From contig DASCMH010000009.1 in assembly GCA_036010905.1 (NCBI GenBank), forward strand, positions 173,818-237,817: a DNA stretch of 64,000 nucleotides, written 5' to 3'. This document shows positions 62,176 through 64,000 of this stretch, in pieces. The stretch's first letter is position 1, and each line of letters starts with the position of its first letter. The notes under the pieces were generated by a model. That model was given only the letters and a program-made list of their open reading frames with translations, was not told the DNA's origin and did not search any database. Both the position numbers and the translations under genes were made by a program. The stretch is from SMWD01 sp002729875. Lineage in GTDB: Bacteria > Pseudomonadota > Gammaproteobacteria > Steroidobacterales > GCA-2729495.

Positions 62176-63978
62176 GTGACCTCTCCCGCCCTTAACATCC
62201 TCAAAGACGTCTTCGGCTACGATGGATTCCGTGGCCAGCAACAGGCCGCCATCGAGCGTGCGCTGGCGGGACAGGATTCGCTGGTGCTGATGCCCACGGG
62301 CGGGGGCAAGTCCGTGTGTTACCAGGTGCCGGCACTGCTGACGGATGGCATCACACTCGTAGTGTCGCCGCTGATCGCGCTGATGCAGGACCAGGTCAGC
62401 GCACTGACCGAGCTCGGCGTGCCGGCCACATTTTTGAATTCGTCCCTGTCTCGTGATGAACAGGACGACGTGATCGCCAGGCTGCGCGGCGGGCAGTTAA
62501 AACTTTTATATATAGCGCCCGAACGGCTGGTGCAGCCGGGCACGCGCGCACTACTCGGCAGCCTGCCCATTGCACTCATCGCCATCGACGAGGCGCATTG
62601 CGTCTCGCAGTGGGGGCATGACTTCAGACAGGACTATCTCGCGCTGGGCGGCTTGGGCGAATGGTTTCCCGGGGTACCGCGCATGGCGCTGACGGCCACG
62701 GCCACGGAACGGGTGCGGGCGGAGATCATCGAGCGCCTCGCGCTCACCGATGCCGCGCGACTGGTCAGCGACTTCGACCGACCGAATATTCGTTACCAGG
62801 TGCAGCCGAAGACCGATGGGCGCAGCCAGCTTGCGCGCTTCGTGAGCCAGCACCGTGACGAAGCCGGTATTGTTTACTGCCTGTCACGCAAGAAAACCGA
62901 AAGCACTGCCGAGTGGCTGGTGAGCGAAGGGTATACGGCCCTACCCTATCACGCGGGATTAGATGCGCAGACACGCGCCGAAAATCAACGCCGGTTCCTG
63001 GTCGAAGACGGCGTGATCATCGTGGCCACGATTGCATTCGGCATGGGCATCGATAAACCCGATGTGCGCTTCGTCGCCCACCTCGACCTGCCCAAGAGTC
63101 TCGAGGCCTATTACCAGGAGACGGGCCGCGCCGGGCGCGACGGTCTGCCCGCAGCCGCCTGGATGATTTACGGCCTGCAAGACGTCGTGCGCCTGCACCA
63201 GATGGCCGATGAGTCGGTGGCCGGCGAGGAATACAAACGCTTCGAGCGCCAAAAACTCGATACCCTGCTCGGCTGGTGCGAGATTACCCGCTGCCGGCGT
63301 ATTCCTTTGCTGGCCTACTTTGGCGATGAACTCAAAGAAGAGTGCGGCAATTGCGACAACTGCCTGAAGCCACCCGTGACCCGGGACGGCACCGAGGATG
63401 CACAAAAACTGCTGTCCGCCGTGTATCGCACGGGGCAGATGTTCGGTGCGGCATATGTGGTTGATGTGTTACTCGGCAAGGACACGGACAGAGTGCGCAA
63501 AAACGGGCATGGCGAGTTAAGTGTGTTCGGGATTGGAGTTGATCGGGAGGCAAAGGCCTGGCGTTCAGCGATCCGGCAGTTGGTGGTGCAGGGTTTTTTG
63601 CGGGTGGATGCTGCGCGGTTCGGGGCACTGGTGCTGACGAAAGAAAGCCGCGAGGTGTTGCGCGGTGAGCAGGACGTGCGGCTCAGGGAAGACCCGGTGG
63701 TGGTACGGTCCCGAAGGACGAATCGCTCAGCGTCGCGAGGCGAGGATATTGAGATTGTGGATATCGTGCTGTGGGAGGCGTTGCGGGAGTGTCGCCAGCA
63801 GTTGGCGGCAGAGCATAACGTGCCGCCGTACGTCGTTTTTCATGACAGCACGTTGCGACAGATGGTGAACGAGCGGCCGACGGATCCGGAGGCATTGCTG
63901 GAGATTAGCGGGGTGGGTCAGGCAAAGCTGGAGAAATATGGGGAGACGTTTTTGGGGGTTATTCGGCAGGGAGGTTGA
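62176..63978 (+). CDS. recQ: ATP-dependent DNA helicase RecQ
   Basis: 600 residues from a GTG. Motif 0/I: FRGQQQAAIERAL and MPTGGGKSVCYQ. DExH box: IAIDEAHCVSQWGHDFRQDY. RQC zinc site: CRRIPLLAYFGDELKEECGNCDNC. A C-terminal HRDC domain is visible (VFHDSTLRQMVNERP and ISGVGQAKLEKYG). It unwinds DNA in recombination and replication-fork repair. The length matches E. coli RecQ. Confidence 0.96.
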   Translation: MTSPALNILKDVFGYDGFRGQQQAAIERALAGQDSLVLMPTGGGKSVCYQVPALLTDGITLVVSPLIALMQDQVSALTELGVPATFLNSSLSRDEQDDVIARLRGGQLKLLYIAPERLVQPGTRALLGSLPIALIAIDEAHCVSQWGHDFRQDYLALGGLGEWFPGVPRMALTATATERVRAEIIERLALTDAARLVSDFDRPNIRYQVQPKTDGRSQLARFVSQHRDEAGIVYCLSRKKTESTAEWLVSEGYTALPYHAGLDAQTRAENQRRFLVEDGVIIVATIAFGMGIDKPDVRFVAHLDLPKSLEAYYQETGRAGRDGLPAAAWMIYGLQDVVRLHQMADESVAGEEYKRFERQKLDTLLGWCEITRCRRIPLLAYFGDELKEECGNCDNCLKPPVTRDGTEDAQKLLSAVYRTGQMFGAAYVVDVLLGKDTDRVRKNGHGELSVFGIGVDREAKAWRSAIRQLVVQGFLRVDAARFGALVLTKESREVLRGEQDVRLREDPVVVRSRRTNRSASRGEDIEIVDIVLWEALRECRQQLAAEHNVPPYVVFHDSTLRQMVNERPTDPEALLEISGVGQAKLEKYGETFLGVIRQGG

Positions 63979-63995
63979 TTGGCGTCAGACACCCA
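63979..63995. repeat. Short palindromic repeat, near copy
   Basis: TTGGCGTCAGACACCCA follows the recQ stop and is close to the consensus. Confidence 0.6.
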
Positions 63996-64000
63996 AACAC

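Overview
The window looks like chromosomal DNA of a heterotrophic, probably marine or soil, gammaproteobacterium. Gene density is high, strands are mixed, and G+C is moderate to high by eye. The assignment rests on one TonB-dependent receptor, many signal-peptide and Tat proteins, a MacAB-type export operon, NnrU, HupE, RecQ and Nei homologues, and a large accessory complement of oxidoreductases and alpha/beta hydrolases. I found no rRNA, tRNA, CRISPR array, integrase or intact transposase, so this is not an obvious mobile island.

Layout. 0-9 kb: a truncated ORF, an SDR, a TonB-dependent receptor with terminator, an ASCH protein, a Cys-rich secreted protein, Rieske oxygenase 1, an LhgO-like FAD oxidoreductase, a CPBP membrane protein and an exported Rossmann protein. 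9-16 kb: a Tat-exported UbiD decarboxylase, rhodanese, a BNR-propeller protein coupled to a TlpA-like thioredoxin, a nitrilase-fold lipoprotein that has lost its cysteine, and Rieske oxygenase 2. 16-23 kb (minus strand): a split MacAB-like exporter (adaptor, ATPase, two permeases), a c-type cytochrome lipoprotein, an unknown protein and a DinB-fold protein. 23-31 kb: an exported SDR, a haloalkane-dehalogenase-like protein without its catalytic acid and His, EamA, NnrU, a TolB-like propeller, an aldehyde dehydrogenase and an HDAC/acetylpolyamine deacetylase. 31-45 kb: NYN protein, a secreted ferrochelatase-like protein with a coupled micro-ORF, NTF2-like, DUF1353, YvlD-like, two MFS transporters, a red-chlorophyll-catabolite-reductase-like protein, Nei, LLM flavoprotein, Kelch-like propeller, Tat amine oxidase, MDR reductase and an ATC-hydrolase-like protein. 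45-55 kb: FKBP isomerase, a very large diheme peroxidase-family protein with a secreted partner, a YwqK/MORN repeat protein, a hydrolase, HupE, a DUF6512-like protein and Rieske oxygenase 3. 55-64 kb: a decaying region with a collapsed GntR/UTRA regulator, a shrunken ferrochelatase-like paralogue and palindromic repeats, followed by methyltransferase, DsbA/FrnE, an exported Rossmann protein, dienelactone hydrolase, an EF-hand-like protein, an NTF2/small/cupin operon and recQ.

How the genes may work together. Three paralogous Rieske oxygenases, UbiD, an LhgO-like oxidase, dienelactone hydrolase, aldehyde dehydrogenase and hydrolases fit breakdown of aromatic or polycyclic substrates imported through the TonB receptor. 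A more speculative reading links the Rieske enzymes (whose family includes pheophorbide a oxygenase), the RCCR-like protein and the secreted ferrochelatase-like protein and its decayed paralogue as a dispersed tetrapyrrole (chlorophyll or haem) salvage set. This is the most interesting hypothesis here; it rests on pattern recognition only and needs profile searches.

Two families of extragenic palindromes recur: a short GGTGTCTGACACC type and a longer AAAAGGTGCCGGGTTTATTT type. They concentrate at gene ends and beside decayed genes, as expected of REP-like elements. Several proteins keep an enzyme fold but lack catalytic residues (nitrilase-like lipoprotein, dehalogenase-like protein, CPBP protein).
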